From positions 2,010,501 to 2,074,500 of the forward strand of contig NZ_LT906457.1 of NCBI RefSeq assembly GCF_900186965.1: a DNA stretch of 64,000 bases, given 5' to 3'. This DNA is from Legionella spiritensis. Lineage in GTDB: Bacteria; Pseudomonadota; Gammaproteobacteria; Legionellales; Legionellaceae. Both the position numbers and the translations under genes were made by a program. The notes beneath the pieces were generated by a model. The model ran no database searches. It worked only from the letters and a program-made list of their open reading frames with translations, and had not been told where the DNA came from. Of this stretch, positions 53,384 through 62,639 are shown one piece after another; within the stretch, counting starts at the first letter, position 1, and every line of letters starts with the position of its first letter.

Positions 53384-53454
53384 AACTGTTTGCCTGTATT
53401 GCGAAGTACCCTCTTTTAGGCTAATGTCATAGGCTTTGTAGCTGGATTGACATA

Positions 53455-54678
53455 ATGAGTACGGTTCACAAGGATTTGTTATCATCGTTGCAGGCTCGCA
53501 GGCAAACCATGGAGCAGCAACTGCACCGGTTTTGCGAAATTAATTCCGGCAGCGACAACCTGGCGGGCCTCGCACTTATGCACACCCTGTTAGCTGAAAG
53601 CTTCCGAACTCTCTCGGATCAGATAGAAAACAAACCGTTGCCTGCCATCACAACCATGGATATGGCCGGAAACAGGATACAACAGCGCTGCGGCGATGCT
53701 TTATTGATTCGCAAACGCCCTGAGTTAAAACGCCGGATTTTACTAAGCGGTCATATGGATACCGTGTACGGAGCAAAACACCCCTTTCAAACCATAACCT
53801 ACCTCAGTGATAACGAAATCAACGGCCCCGGCGTCGCGGATATGAAGGGCGGGCTAATCGTTATATTGCATGCGCTCATGGCACTTGAGGAGAGCGGCCT
53901 GGCCAATAACCTGGGCTGGGATGTCCTGATTAACGGCGATGAGGAAATCGGTTCACCGGCTTCCGGCTCGCTGTTCGATGACATGGCGGCCAATTACCAG
54001 GCCGCCCTCGTTTATGAACCGGCCATGACGCCATCAGGAACACTGGCCAAAAACCGCAAAGGCAGCGGCAAATTAACGCTTGTCGCAACCGGTAAGGCCG
54101 CCCACGCCGGTCGGGCGTTCCATGAAGGTCGAAACGCAATATGCCACCTTGCCGAGGCAATCACAGCTATTCACGCCCTTAACGGTCAACAGGATGGCGT
54201 GACCATCAATGTGGGTAAAGTAGCCGGTGGTGACGCCTTGAACATGGTGCCTGATAAAGCCGTAGCCAAACTGGATATACGCATCAGCCAGCCACAGGAT
54301 GAGCATTGGGTACGTCAACACTTGGAAAAGATTATTCAGCGCCTGCAGTGTGACGATTATACCTTATCGATTCATGGCCATTTCGGTAGACCGGTTAAAC
54401 GTGTTTCGCAAGGTACCGAACGATTATTCCGGAGAATACAGGCCATTGGCTCCAAACTGGGTCTAACCGTAGACTGGAAAGACAGCGGAGGCTGTTGCGA
54501 TGGCAATAATTTGGCAAAACACGGATTGCCGGTAATTGACACCCTTGGGGTAAGAGGCGGTAATATTCACAGTTCGGATGAATATATCCTGCTTGACAGT
54601 CTGCCGGAACGAGCCGCCCTAAGCGCTCTGCTTCTCCAGGATTTGGCGGCAGGCGGACTGGAGGAACTCCGGCAATGA
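53455..54678 (+). CDS. M20-family metallopeptidase, first gene of the ast cluster
   Basis: 407 residues. The M20 dinuclear zinc site is visible: LLSGHMDTVYG (His, Asp), GPGVADMKGG (bridging Asp), NGDEEIGSPAS (catalytic Glu then ligand), LVYEPA (ligand region) and the C-terminal GGNIHSSDEYI (His). The nearest well-known relatives are glutamate carboxypeptidases (CPG2 type), ArgE and DapE. Its end overlaps astA by four bases. The AST pathway normally ends with AstE, an M14-type succinylglutamate desuccinylase, which is absent here. Because the M20 group includes the desuccinylase DapE, this enzyme could take that last step (inference). Confidence 0.85.
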   Translation: MSTVHKDLLSSLQARRQTMEQQLHRFCEINSGSDNLAGLALMHTLLAESFRTLSDQIENKPLPAITTMDMAGNRIQQRCGDALLIRKRPELKRRILLSGHMDTVYGAKHPFQTITYLSDNEINGPGVADMKGGLIVILHALMALEESGLANNLGWDVLINGDEEIGSPASGSLFDDMAANYQAALVYEPAMTPSGTLAKNRKGSGKLTLVATGKAAHAGRAFHEGRNAICHLAEAITAIHALNGQQDGVTINVGKVAGGDALNMVPDKAVAKLDIRISQPQDEHWVRQHLEKIIQRLQCDDYTLSIHGHFGRPVKRVSQGTERLFRRIQAIGSKLGLTVDWKDSGGCCDGNNLAKHGLPVIDTLGVRGGNIHSSDEYILLDSLPERAALSALLLQDLAAGGLEELRQ

Positions 54679-55751
54679 TGCTCTTTAGAAGTGCGACAGC
54701 CAACGATCTGGACGCCATACATCATCTCGCCGAGCACAGCGGAATCGGTATGACGACCCTGCCCAAGGACAGGAAAATACTTAAAAAACGACTGGATCTG
54801 TCTTGCCAGTCATTTAAGAAAACCATCAAACATCCTCATGATGAATATTATCTTTTCGTTTTACAGGATCCGGAATCCGGGCAAATCCTTGGTACTTCAG
54901 CGATTGAAGCCACGACCGGTTATGAGTTGCCCATTTATTCCTATAAAGTGTCCAAACGAACTCGAATTTGCCATTCCTTAAATATTCGCAGCGATTATGA
55001 AGTGTTAAGTCTGGTTAATGACAACCAGGGGAAAAGTGAAATATGCACGCTTTTTCTGGAGCCGGCCTTTCGCAAAAACGGTAATGGACTATTACTCTCC
55101 CGCGCCCGTTTTTTGTTTATGGCTCATTATCCGAATCGCTTCGCCTCGGATGTGATCGCGGAAATGAGAGGTATTTCAGATGAATGGGGCCGCTCTCCAT
55201 TTTGGGAAAACGTAGGCAGACATTTTTTTCACATGCCCTTTGCCGAAGCGGATCGTTTAACCATGTCAACCAACAAGCAGTTTATTGCTGATTTAATGCC
55301 AAGAAACCCAATCTATGTCAAACTGCTGTCCCCGGAAGCACAGGCGGTGATTGGCAAACCTCACCAATCCACGGTGCCGGCCATGAACATCCTCATGCGG
55401 GAAGGGTTTCGCTACAATTCCTATGTTGATATTTTTGATGCGGGCCCAACCATTGAGGCGCCTCTTGCAGAAATTCAAACCATCGCATCCAGTCGGGTTA
55501 TGACCGTAAAAAACATCAGCGACGAAGTCAGCAGTAACCGCTTTTTACTCGCCAATACCAGGCTTGATTTTCGGGCAACCATCAGCCAGGCTATTTTCAA
55601 CGAAGGGCATAGCTCCTGTATTTTAAGCAAACAAACCGCCAAACTGCTGGACGTCAAACGCGGCGACTGCGTTCGTATCGCACCGTTACGAATTGAATCC
55701 GGCCCATTCTCACAAGAGGCACAATATGACCATGAACCCAAACACGCCTGA
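54675..55751 (+). CDS. astA: Arginine N-succinyltransferase AstA
   Basis: AstA transfers succinyl from succinyl-CoA to arginine, opening the ammonia-producing AST pathway. Family blocks are clear: [79 protein letters not shown] and [24 protein letters not shown] sequence ([20 protein letters not shown]). At 358 residues it is close to the usual 340-345. It is translationally coupled on both sides: four-base overlap with the peptidase, 26-base overlap with astD. Confidence 0.95.
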   Translation: MMLFRSATANDLDAIHHLAEHSGIGMTTLPKDRKILKKRLDLSCQSFKKTIKHPHDEYYLFVLQDPESGQILGTSAIEATTGYELPIYSYKVSKRTRICHSLNIRSDYEVLSLVNDNQGKSEICTLFLEPAFRKNGNGLLLSRARFLFMAHYPNRFASDVIAEMRGISDEWGRSPFWENVGRHFFHMPFAEADRLTMSTNKQFIADLMPRNPIYVKLLSPEAQAVIGKPHQSTVPAMNILMREGFRYNSYVDIFDAGPTIEAPLAEIQTIASSRVMTVKNISDEVSSNRFLLANTRLDFRATISQAIFNEGHSSCILSKQTAKLLDVKRGDCVRIAPLRIESGPFSQEAQYDHEPKHA

Positions 55752-57219
55752 ATCCGGCCAACATTACATCAACGGCTCCTGGACAAATGGATCCGGTGAT
55801 GTGTTCTATTCCTATAATCCGGTAAACAATCAACCGATATGGCAAGGCACCCGGGCCGAGGAAGCGGAAATCGGCAAAGCGTGTGAGGCCGCGCAAAGCG
55901 CCTTTAAAAAATGGCGTCTGCTGCCCGTTTCCGAACGGGCGCATTACCTGCATCAATTTGCCCGCCAGGTAGAGAGGCAACGGCATGAGCTGGCGGCATT
56001 GATTTCACTGGAAAACGGCAAACCTTACTGGGAATCTGAAACGGAAGTGAATGCCGTCATCGGCAAGGTAAATCTGTCCATCCAGGCTTTTGAAGAACGA
56101 ACATCTGAAAAATGCTCAACAATGGCGGACAGTCAATCCTGCCTGCGTTATAAACCGCATGGCGTGACCGCCGTTTTCGGCCCTTTTAATTTTCCCGCCC
56201 ATTTAAGCAACGGTCATATAGTACCTGCCCTGCTTGCCGGAAATACGGTGATTTTAAAACCCAGCGAACTGACTCCCGCAGTTGCGGAAATGATCATGCG
56301 ATGCTGGCATGATGCAGGATTACCGCCCGGTGTTATCAATTGCCTGCAAGGCAATGCGGCAACGGGTCAACGACTGCTGGCCGCCGACATACAGGGTGTC
56401 TACTTCACCGGCAGTTACCAAACCGGGAAAAAAATTCACCGGCTTTTCAGTGATCGTCCGGAGGTTATCCTGGCTTTGGAAATGGGAGGTAATAACCCAT
56501 TAGTCATTGATGAGGTGAAAGACCTCGATGCCGCAGTCTATCAAACGCTGTTATCGGCGTTTATCACAGCCGGCCAACGATGCACCTGCGCGCGTCGGGT
56601 TATGATTCCTGATAATTCAAAGGGCGAACAATTTCTCGAAAAGCTGTTGGCCGCCTGCAGGAAAATGGCAATCGGAGCTTTTGACAGTAACCCGGAACCA
56701 TTTATGGGGCCGGTCATTAGTTTTGATCATGCTCTCGCTCATTTAAAAGCGCAAGAGCAATTACTGGAATCCGGGGGCAACGCCTTATTGCCCATGTCAC
56801 TTATGGAAAAAAACTCCGGATTGCTGACTCCGGGCGTTATTGATATGACCTCCGTGGCTCATCCGGCGGACGAGGAAATTTTCGCACCCTTGATTCAATT
56901 ATACCGTTACCAGGATTTCGAGGAGGCTTTAATGCTTGCCAACCGGACCCGTTATGGCCTGTCCGCGGGCTTGTTAAGCGACAACGCCCACCACTACCGG
57001 CAATTCTATCAGGAAATACGGGCCGGACTTGTCAACTGGAACAAACCCACGACCGGAGCGGCAAGCAACCTGCCTTTCGGTGGAATCGGCTGCAGCGGCA
57101 ACCATAGGCCAAGCGCTTATTTTGCCGCCGATTACTGTTCCTACCCTATCGCCAGCCAGGAACAGGCTCAGTTATCCAGGCCGGATAACATGCTTCCCGG
57201 TATCGTTATGGAAAATTAA
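55726..57219 (+). CDS. astD: N-succinylglutamate 5-semialdehyde dehydrogenase AstD
   Basis: An NAD-dependent aldehyde dehydrogenase of 497 residues. [31 protein letters not shown] is the AstD-type coenzyme loop. The catalytic Glu is in [14 protein letters not shown] and the catalytic Cys in [14 protein letters not shown]. The start is ATG 55726 (MTMNPNTPE) behind AAGAGG, inside the end of astA. The pathway's transaminase AstC, which should supply its substrate, is not in the window. Confidence 0.94.
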   Translation: MTMNPNTPESGQHYINGSWTNGSGDVFYSYNPVNNQPIWQGTRAEEAEIGKACEAAQSAFKKWRLLPVSERAHYLHQFARQVERQRHELAALISLENGKPYWESETEVNAVIGKVNLSIQAFEERTSEKCSTMADSQSCLRYKPHGVTAVFGPFNFPAHLSNGHIVPALLAGNTVILKPSELTPAVAEMIMRCWHDAGLPPGVINCLQGNAATGQRLLAADIQGVYFTGSYQTGKKIHRLFSDRPEVILALEMGGNNPLVIDEVKDLDAAVYQTLLSAFITAGQRCTCARRVMIPDNSKGEQFLEKLLAACRKMAIGAFDSNPEPFMGPVISFDHALAHLKAQEQLLESGGNALLPMSLMEKNSGLLTPGVIDMTSVAHPADEEIFAPLIQLYRYQDFEEALMLANRTRYGLSAGLLSDNAHHYRQFYQEIRAGLVNWNKPTTGAASNLPFGGIGCSGNHRPSAYFAADYCSYPIASQEQAQLSRPDNMLPGIVMEN

Positions 57220-57220
57220 T

Positions 57221-58576
57221 ATGCAATATTACGAATTAAACATAGACGGCCTGGTCGGTCCTACCCACCATTACGCCGGACTCGCCCCGGGCAATATCGC
57301 ATCCACAACCAACGCGTTCAATATAGCCAATCCGCAAGCAGCCGCCTTGCAAGGTCTCGCCAAAATGAGATTACTGCATGAGGCCGGTTTGAAACAGGCT
57401 GTATTCCCACCTCACCAACGCCCCAACCTTCATCTGTTACATCAACTTGGTTTTACAGGTGATCCTGAACAACAACTCGTGAAAGCACAGCAATATGCCC
57501 CACGGCTTCTCAGTGCCTGCTATTCCGCATCGAGCATGTGGGCTGCTAATGCGGCCACCGTCACTCCAAGTCTTGACAGCGTTGATCAGCGCGTTCATTT
57601 TACGGCGGCCAATTTAATCAGTAATATTCATCGTCATCAGGAGGCTGATTTTTCCAGGTACTTGCTGGAACGATTGTTTAACAACCTTCAATTTTTCCGA
57701 CATCATCCCGTTTTACCCAAAACCATTGTGACCAGCGACGAGGGCGCGGCCAATCACAGCCGCCTCTCTGCCAGTCATCAATCCCCCGGTATGCACCTGT
57801 TTGTTTATGGAAAGCAAGGATTACATCAACAAACGAAAGACGCCGCACCGCGAAAATATCTGGCCCGGCAAACGCTTGAAGCCTCGGAAGCGATAGCAAG
57901 AGCGCATCTGCTCCATCCGGAACGAGTTGTTTTTGCCCGACAAAATCCTGACGTCATTGATCAGGGGGTTTTTCATAATGACGTGATTGCCGTTGCCAAC
58001 GAACAGGTGCTTTTCATTCACGAACGCGCACTGGCAGATCAGCATAAAGTCTATGAGGAACTTAAAAACAAGGCCGATTTTAATCTCGCAATTATTGAAG
58101 TCCGTGATCAAGACGTCACGGTACCCGAAGCCGTTGATTCCTATTTATTCAATTCGCAACTATTGACCATGCCCGACGGTTCCATGACGCTGCTCGCGCC
58201 AACGGAGTGTGAACGCAATGAGCGTGTACGGCTGTTCATTGATAAATTGCAGGGCGATTTTAGCAATCCAATAACAAAAGTCCGCTTTATTGATGTCAAA
58301 CAAAGCATGTGTAACGGTGGTGGCCCCGCCTGTCTTCGATTACGAATCCTGCTAAACCAGCAGGAATTGTCCGCGATGCACCAGGGAATTCTTATCACCA
58401 CACCTCTTCTCGACAGGTTAGGTGATTGGGTTAAAAAACATTATCGAACCAGACTGCATGCCTCCGATCTGACCGATCCCAGGCTTATTGACGAATCGTT
58501 TACCGCTCTGGATGAACTCAGCCAGTTGTTACAGCTTGGTTCCATCTATCCTTTCCAGCAAGAGATCACCTGTTAA
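57221..58576 (+). CDS. astB: N-succinylarginine dihydrolase AstB
   Basis: AstB releases two ammonia and CO2 from succinylarginine. Typical sequence includes [20 protein letters not shown] near the start, [54 protein letters not shown], and [14 protein letters not shown] near the end with the active-site Cys. The true start is ATG 57221, one base after the astD stop; the frame open from 57029 overlaps astD and is not real. 451 residues, the usual length. Confidence 0.95.
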   Translation: MQYYELNIDGLVGPTHHYAGLAPGNIASTTNAFNIANPQAAALQGLAKMRLLHEAGLKQAVFPPHQRPNLHLLHQLGFTGDPEQQLVKAQQYAPRLLSACYSASSMWAANAATVTPSLDSVDQRVHFTAANLISNIHRHQEADFSRYLLERLFNNLQFFRHHPVLPKTIVTSDEGAANHSRLSASHQSPGMHLFVYGKQGLHQQTKDAAPRKYLARQTLEASEAIARAHLLHPERVVFARQNPDVIDQGVFHNDVIAVANEQVLFIHERALADQHKVYEELKNKADFNLAIIEVRDQDVTVPEAVDSYLFNSQLLTMPDGSMTLLAPTECERNERVRLFIDKLQGDFSNPITKVRFIDVKQSMCNGGGPACLRLRILLNQQELSAMHQGILITTPLLDRLGDWVKKHYRTRLHASDLTDPRLIDESFTALDELSQLLQLGSIYPFQQEITC

Positions 58577-59308
58577 ATGAGATGGAAAACCCTGGGTGGG
58601 CGATGTATTTACCGAAGCGAAGGGATCCGGATTTATGACAATCTCTTTTTTCGCTGGCTCACCTTCGACACCAGACCAATTCAGACGCTCATTAATAAAT
58701 GGTATCCTCATCGCCCGGAACTTCATTACATCAAGCCGCTGGTCTTCATGGCACAACAGCTCCCCGGTGATTGTTGTCTGCTTGGTCTGGGCGGTGCCGG
58801 CGTTGCTCACGTATTAGCAAAGCCGCTGAACCGTTTTACCATAACCGCCGTTGAAATGGAGGCGGAAATCATTCATCTGGCCTCGCGATATTTCCAGATC
58901 GATAAACGGGTGAACCTGAGCATCGTACATCAGGAAGCCAGTCAGTACGTGCGAGAAAATCACTCGGTATTCCGGCACGTGATTGTGGATCTTTTTAATG
59001 CCAGCTCATTCCCGGAAAGCTGCCATAATCCCGAATTTTTCGCCCATTGCAAACGCCTGCTGATGGAAAATGGTGTGCTCGCCGTCAATCTGGCCAATCA
59101 ACAGGAACACAAGCCCATTTTTGACTTTATCCGCAGGATCTTCCCCGGCAACACGGTTGTGCTTCCCATACCTGAAAGCGCCAACATGGTGATTCTGGCG
59201 CAAAAAAATGAAACAGCGAACACGTTAACCGATTTTTTAAAAAGCACCTCCCATCTAAAACACCTGGCCTGGGATCCACGATGGGGTTGCATGGCCGCCA
59301 TCAAATAA
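58577..59308 (+). CDS. Spermidine-synthase-like methyltransferase-fold protein, last gene of the ast operon
   Basis: 243 residues whose ATG immediately follows the astB stop. CLLGLGGAGVAHVLAKPL is a Rossmann glycine loop, ITAVEMEAEIIHLASRYF the acidic strand contacting the nucleoside, and RHVIVDLFNASSFPE the position where spermidine synthases have the catalytic Asp (D-x-x-D/N). The N-terminal substrate domain is short. It could be a polyamine synthase or only share the fold. Arginine breakdown and polyamine supply are biochemically close, which makes the operon position suggestive. Confidence 0.75.
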   Translation: MRWKTLGGRCIYRSEGIRIYDNLFFRWLTFDTRPIQTLINKWYPHRPELHYIKPLVFMAQQLPGDCCLLGLGGAGVAHVLAKPLNRFTITAVEMEAEIIHLASRYFQIDKRVNLSIVHQEASQYVRENHSVFRHVIVDLFNASSFPESCHNPEFFAHCKRLLMENGVLAVNLANQQEHKPIFDFIRRIFPGNTVVLPIPESANMVILAQKNETANTLTDFLKSTSHLKHLAWDPRWGCMAAIK

Positions 59309-59382
59309 AACATTTCGCAAACACAACAAAAATCGCCATGTTGTTCATGCGAGCCGCCTGAAGCAGCCCGGATGAAAGACTA

Positions 59383-60588
59383 TCAACTCAAAGGCCTGAC
59401 ACAGCGCACCCGATCTGGATTAAGCAATTTATCATCGACAAATTGGATGTCGATGGCAAAAGACTGGAACCAGGCTTCCGTGTTACTGTTTTCTGTAGAC
59501 GTCCAGTAATTGTCAGGAAAAAAATTGCCGACAGGCACCTGATTCACAAAAAGACAATGCAATTGCTGCCTGGCCGGCAAAAACCAGTCGTTATAACACA
59601 CATTTCCCACCTGACAGGGGGCATTGCCTTGCGAGTCAATTGCGAAATCATTACAAAGCTGCGCCGCGTAAGGCATCCCGCCATTATTACCCAATACCGC
59701 CACAATGGTAGTGGTGTTCGTCGCCCCGTCGGTATTACTATTTGCACCAGTAAGAATATAGTTACCCCAAATAATATTCGCACTGATATCCATTGTCGCA
59801 GCAATGAGGTTGTCCAGGCCACCATCGGTACAGGCCACGACACCCCCATGGAACGGATCACCCACCGTCACTACGGCAATGTCTGGGTTGATGGTAGTGG
59901 TATTATCTCCCTTGACAGGAAAACTGGTTTGAGCCACCCCGGTTGCTCCCGGAGTAAACGTAAGCTGACAACTCGTTCCCGGCGCAACACTGGCACAGGT
60001 GTTTCCCGTTTCGGTGACCTTGCCGGCAAGTGCTGTACCAGTAAAATCAGACTTGATATTGGTCGCCGTGACATCGGTTGACGTGTTATGGATGGTTAAT
60101 ACGCCCGCCGCGCCGTTAACGATTAACACCAGTGGCGAACCGGTGACGCTGATGGCGGCACTGGTACTCGGATCCAGAATGGAAATATCAAGAATATCAT
60201 TGGCGCCGGGCTGATAACATTGCAGGGTACTGCCTTGCTGGCATACCATTGGGCCGCCGGTAATATTGTCCGTCAACTGGCTCGCGTTTATCTGCAACGA
60301 CAGAATACAGGAAGCGCCTCTGGATGGCAGCACAAAAGGATTGCCGCAAAGACCTGCGCCATTGGTGATTTGCGTAATGCCCTGTACCGGCTTCACAACC
60401 AGCGTATGAGGCCTGGCTGATTGATTGGTAACCCGGTAATTGACTGTCGCAGTGCCGTTTAAGGGAAGGATCATACTGGTCGCCGTTAATGGAGTAAACG
60501 TCCACAAGGGAGCGCCTGCCTGAACGGAGGTGAGTAATAAAAAGGAAACCATTCCCGGAATAAATTGCGAAAATCTCCATATTTTCAT
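59383..60588 (-). CDS. Secreted protein with C-terminal DUF1566/Lcl-type domain
   Basis: 401 residues. A signal peptide ends near VQAGAPLW. The middle contains two to three beta-rich segments with the pattern LTFTPGATGVAQTSFPVKGDN, like bacterial Ig-like surface repeats, and paired Cys. The C-terminal part (GGVVACTDGG, IIWGNYILTGANSNTDGATNT, CNDWFLPARQQL-like sequence, YWTSTENSNTEAWFQSF, VRCVRPLS) is the DUF1566 or Lcl C-terminal domain common in Legionella surface proteins. It is likely cell-surface or secreted, perhaps adhesive. It follows the outer-membrane barrel gene by 11 bp, so they share a message. Confidence 0.82.
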   Translation of the reverse strand: MKIWRFSQFIPGMVSFLLLTSVQAGAPLWTFTPLTATSMILPLNGTATVNYRVTNQSARPHTLVVKPVQGITQITNGAGLCGNPFVLPSRGASCILSLQINASQLTDNITGGPMVCQQGSTLQCYQPGANDILDISILDPSTSAAISVTGSPLVLIVNGAAGVLTIHNTSTDVTATNIKSDFTGTALAGKVTETGNTCASVAPGTSCQLTFTPGATGVAQTSFPVKGDNTTTINPDIAVVTVGDPFHGGVVACTDGGLDNLIAATMDISANIIWGNYILTGANSNTDGATNTTTIVAVLGNNGGMPYAAQLCNDFAIDSQGNAPCQVGNVCYNDWFLPARQQLHCLFVNQVPVGNFFPDNYWTSTENSNTEAWFQSFAIDIQFVDDKLLNPDRVRCVRPLS

Positions 60589-60599
60589 GACAGGTATTC

Positions 60600-61364
60600 C
60601 TACGCGATATAAGTGATATTAAATAACAAACCATTGGTTCTCAGATGATCCATGGCCAGCCCGGAATTTAAAGTCTGGCTTTCGGCACGGTAAAGCTCAC
60701 TTTTCCCCCAATCGGCAAATTCATAACCAACCCCTGCCTGCCAATGATTGTTCAGCACTTTTTGCACACCGGCACCAACCGTGTAGGTAAAAGCGGTTTT
60801 GGTATGAGACGCAAAATCGGGGTTAGCCAGCGCTTCGAAAATAGTTGGCCTGTTATGAAATTCGTGGGCGCGATTAAATCCCGCGCCGATGCTGCCGCTA
60901 ATCCAGGGAATCAATGTATTCCATTGTCCGGCCAGTAATTTGCCTTTCAACGCGATATGGCTGTGACTCAATTTATAGTTATAGGCGTAATTATTAAACT
61001 GGGGATCGGCGTCATCCCATATTTCACCGGATAGATCCGCATCGCCGGTGGCCGCCACTGCTACACCAATCTGACCTTGAAATTGCCGAACCAGTGATTT
61101 TTGCAGCCCTAAAAAAATCTCGCCATAAAACAAACCATTACTGGATTTATCAGCCGCATAGGTTTTTTCAATGTCCGGAGCGAGAAAAAAAGTCTGGCTC
61201 TCACCGCCGCGAGCCCACACAGGCCCGGCGCTCACGCTGACTACCCATGGAAATAACGACGGGGCGACATTTGTCTTACCCGGCTCACCGGCCATAACCG
61301 TATTGTTGAGTATTCCTGCAAGCAACACCCCTGTCCCATAGCCATAAACGATCTTCCTGTTCAT
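60600..61364 (-). CDS. Outer-membrane beta-barrel protein
   Basis: 254 residues from ATG 61364; the TTG at 61394 is unlikely. A signal peptide ends near NNTVMAGEP. The rest alternates polar and hydrophobic residues in short strands, with Gly/Tyr turns, and ends LLFNITYIA, close to the final-strand signature of porin-like proteins. TYTVGAGVQKVLNNHWQAGVGYEFADWG is the typical last-two-strands pattern of OmpW/OprF-size barrels. The specific family is not clear. It is the first gene of a two-gene unit with the Lcl-type protein. Confidence 0.8.
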   Translation of the reverse strand: MNRKIVYGYGTGVLLAGILNNTVMAGEPGKTNVAPSLFPWVVSVSAGPVWARGGESQTFFLAPDIEKTYAADKSSNGLFYGEIFLGLQKSLVRQFQGQIGVAVAATGDADLSGEIWDDADPQFNNYAYNYKLSHSHIALKGKLLAGQWNTLIPWISGSIGAGFNRAHEFHNRPTIFEALANPDFASHTKTAFTYTVGAGVQKVLNNHWQAGVGYEFADWGKSELYRAESQTLNSGLAMDHLRTNGLLFNITYIA

Positions 61365-61617
61365 CCTCACCACATATCTCCCGTTGCTCAACAAACCCTG
61401 TATATATTTGGTATTCTGCCAGGTACACTCCCACTACCTTCAGAGTAAACTCCCGCCATCCCGACAAAAAAGAAGATGATACTCTAACCTACTCTGATTT
61501 CCATATCAAAATATCATTAAAATTATTTGACGTGTTTACGCGGCATCGGCAAGATAGGCTCATCATCAGACTGTAACAGCACAGCCTGACAATACTACCA
61601 AAACAGGGGATCAATCT

Positions 61618-62361
61618 ATGGAACAAATGACAGCTATTGTAACAGGAGGGACCGGCGGCATCGGTACTGCAATTTGCCGAAGCCTCGCCGCCAGCAATTA
61701 TCGGGTTATTGCCTGTTATTTCAAGGATGGTAACCATGAAGAAGCGAAACTCTGGCAATCGTCTCAAAAAAAAGACGGTTTTAACATTGATATTCAATAC
61801 GCCGATGTCAGGCAGTTTGAGGACTGCGAAAAACTCGCGAGGGTAATAAAAGAACAATATGGTCGTATTGATGTGCTGGTAAACAACGCGGGAGTGACCC
61901 GTGACATGACTCTGAAAAAAATGACCCCGAAACAATGGCAGCTTGTACTTGACGCTAATTTAAACAGTGTCTTTAATGTGACACGCAATGTACTGCCTCT
62001 GATGCTAGAGAGGGAGTATGGTCGTATTATCAGCATTTCATCAGTCAGTGGCCGCAAAGGTCAGGCCGGTCAATGCAATTACGCGGCTACCAAAGCGGCA
62101 TTACTTGGTTTCAGTAAAAGCCTCGCCCTCGAAACAGCCGACAAAGGCATCACGGTTAACACCATTTCCCCCGGATATATTGAAACACCCATGCTTGCCG
62201 CCATGAGGGAAAGTGTCCTTAAAGCCCTTATCACAGTCATTCCCATGGGCAGATTAGGCAAACCGGAAGAAATCGCCAGAGCCGTCACGTTCCTCGCTTC
62301 CCCGGACTCCGGCTTTATTACCGGTGCCAATCTTGACATTAACGGTGGGCAATATATGTAA
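61618..62361 (+). CDS. phaB: Acetoacetyl-CoA reductase PhaB / FabG-like SDR
   Basis: 247-residue classical short-chain dehydrogenase: TGGTGGIGTAICRSL (NADPH loop), DVLVNNAGVTRDMTLKKM, ISSVSGRKGQAGQCNYAATKA (Ser, Tyr-x3-Lys) and SPGYIETPM. The phrase VTRDMTLKKMTPKQWQLVLDANLNS is more like PhaB acetoacetyl-CoA reductases, which supply (R)-3-hydroxybutyryl-CoA for polyhydroxybutyrate, than like FabG. AGGGG lies upstream of the ATG. No phaA or phaC is adjacent. The symbol is a best guess between PhaB and a FabG paralogue. Confidence 0.82.
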   Translation: MEQMTAIVTGGTGGIGTAICRSLAASNYRVIACYFKDGNHEEAKLWQSSQKKDGFNIDIQYADVRQFEDCEKLARVIKEQYGRIDVLVNNAGVTRDMTLKKMTPKQWQLVLDANLNSVFNVTRNVLPLMLEREYGRIISISSVSGRKGQAGQCNYAATKAALLGFSKSLALETADKGITVNTISPGYIETPMLAAMRESVLKALITVIPMGRLGKPEEIARAVTFLASPDSGFITGANLDINGGQYM

Positions 62362-62639
62362 AAATTGGCGCTTGAACGGGTTACGCACCTAATTAAAAAG
62401 AGGCCTTCGTCCGTCGGGTGAGTACCCGTCCAAACCTTATCCCGACAGGAGGTTATTATTTGTTGTTGAACAAGAGTCGCCTTGTTTTCACACGCTTCAA
62501 ATTATGCGAGATTCATAGTATCTTATGGTGCGATAATTAATACGGTTCAATTGCATAACAAAACAGGGATGTGAAAAACGACAGATAGCTGACTTTCACA
62601 TGTATGTGCTATGGGTTTTTCGGAGGCTTGTAAGGAATT
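62362..62639. other. Intergenic region with a decayed repeat arm
   Basis: At about 62452-62492 TTATTATTTGTTGTTGAACA and GAGTCGCCTTGTTTTCA match the right type-A arm of the repeat family (compare TTATTATTTGTTGCGCAACA and AGTTGCCTTGTTTTCGATC at 53316-53354). Core and termini are largely gone. The promoter of the kinase-like gene probably lies at 62530-62620. Otherwise nothing is seen. Confidence 0.55.
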
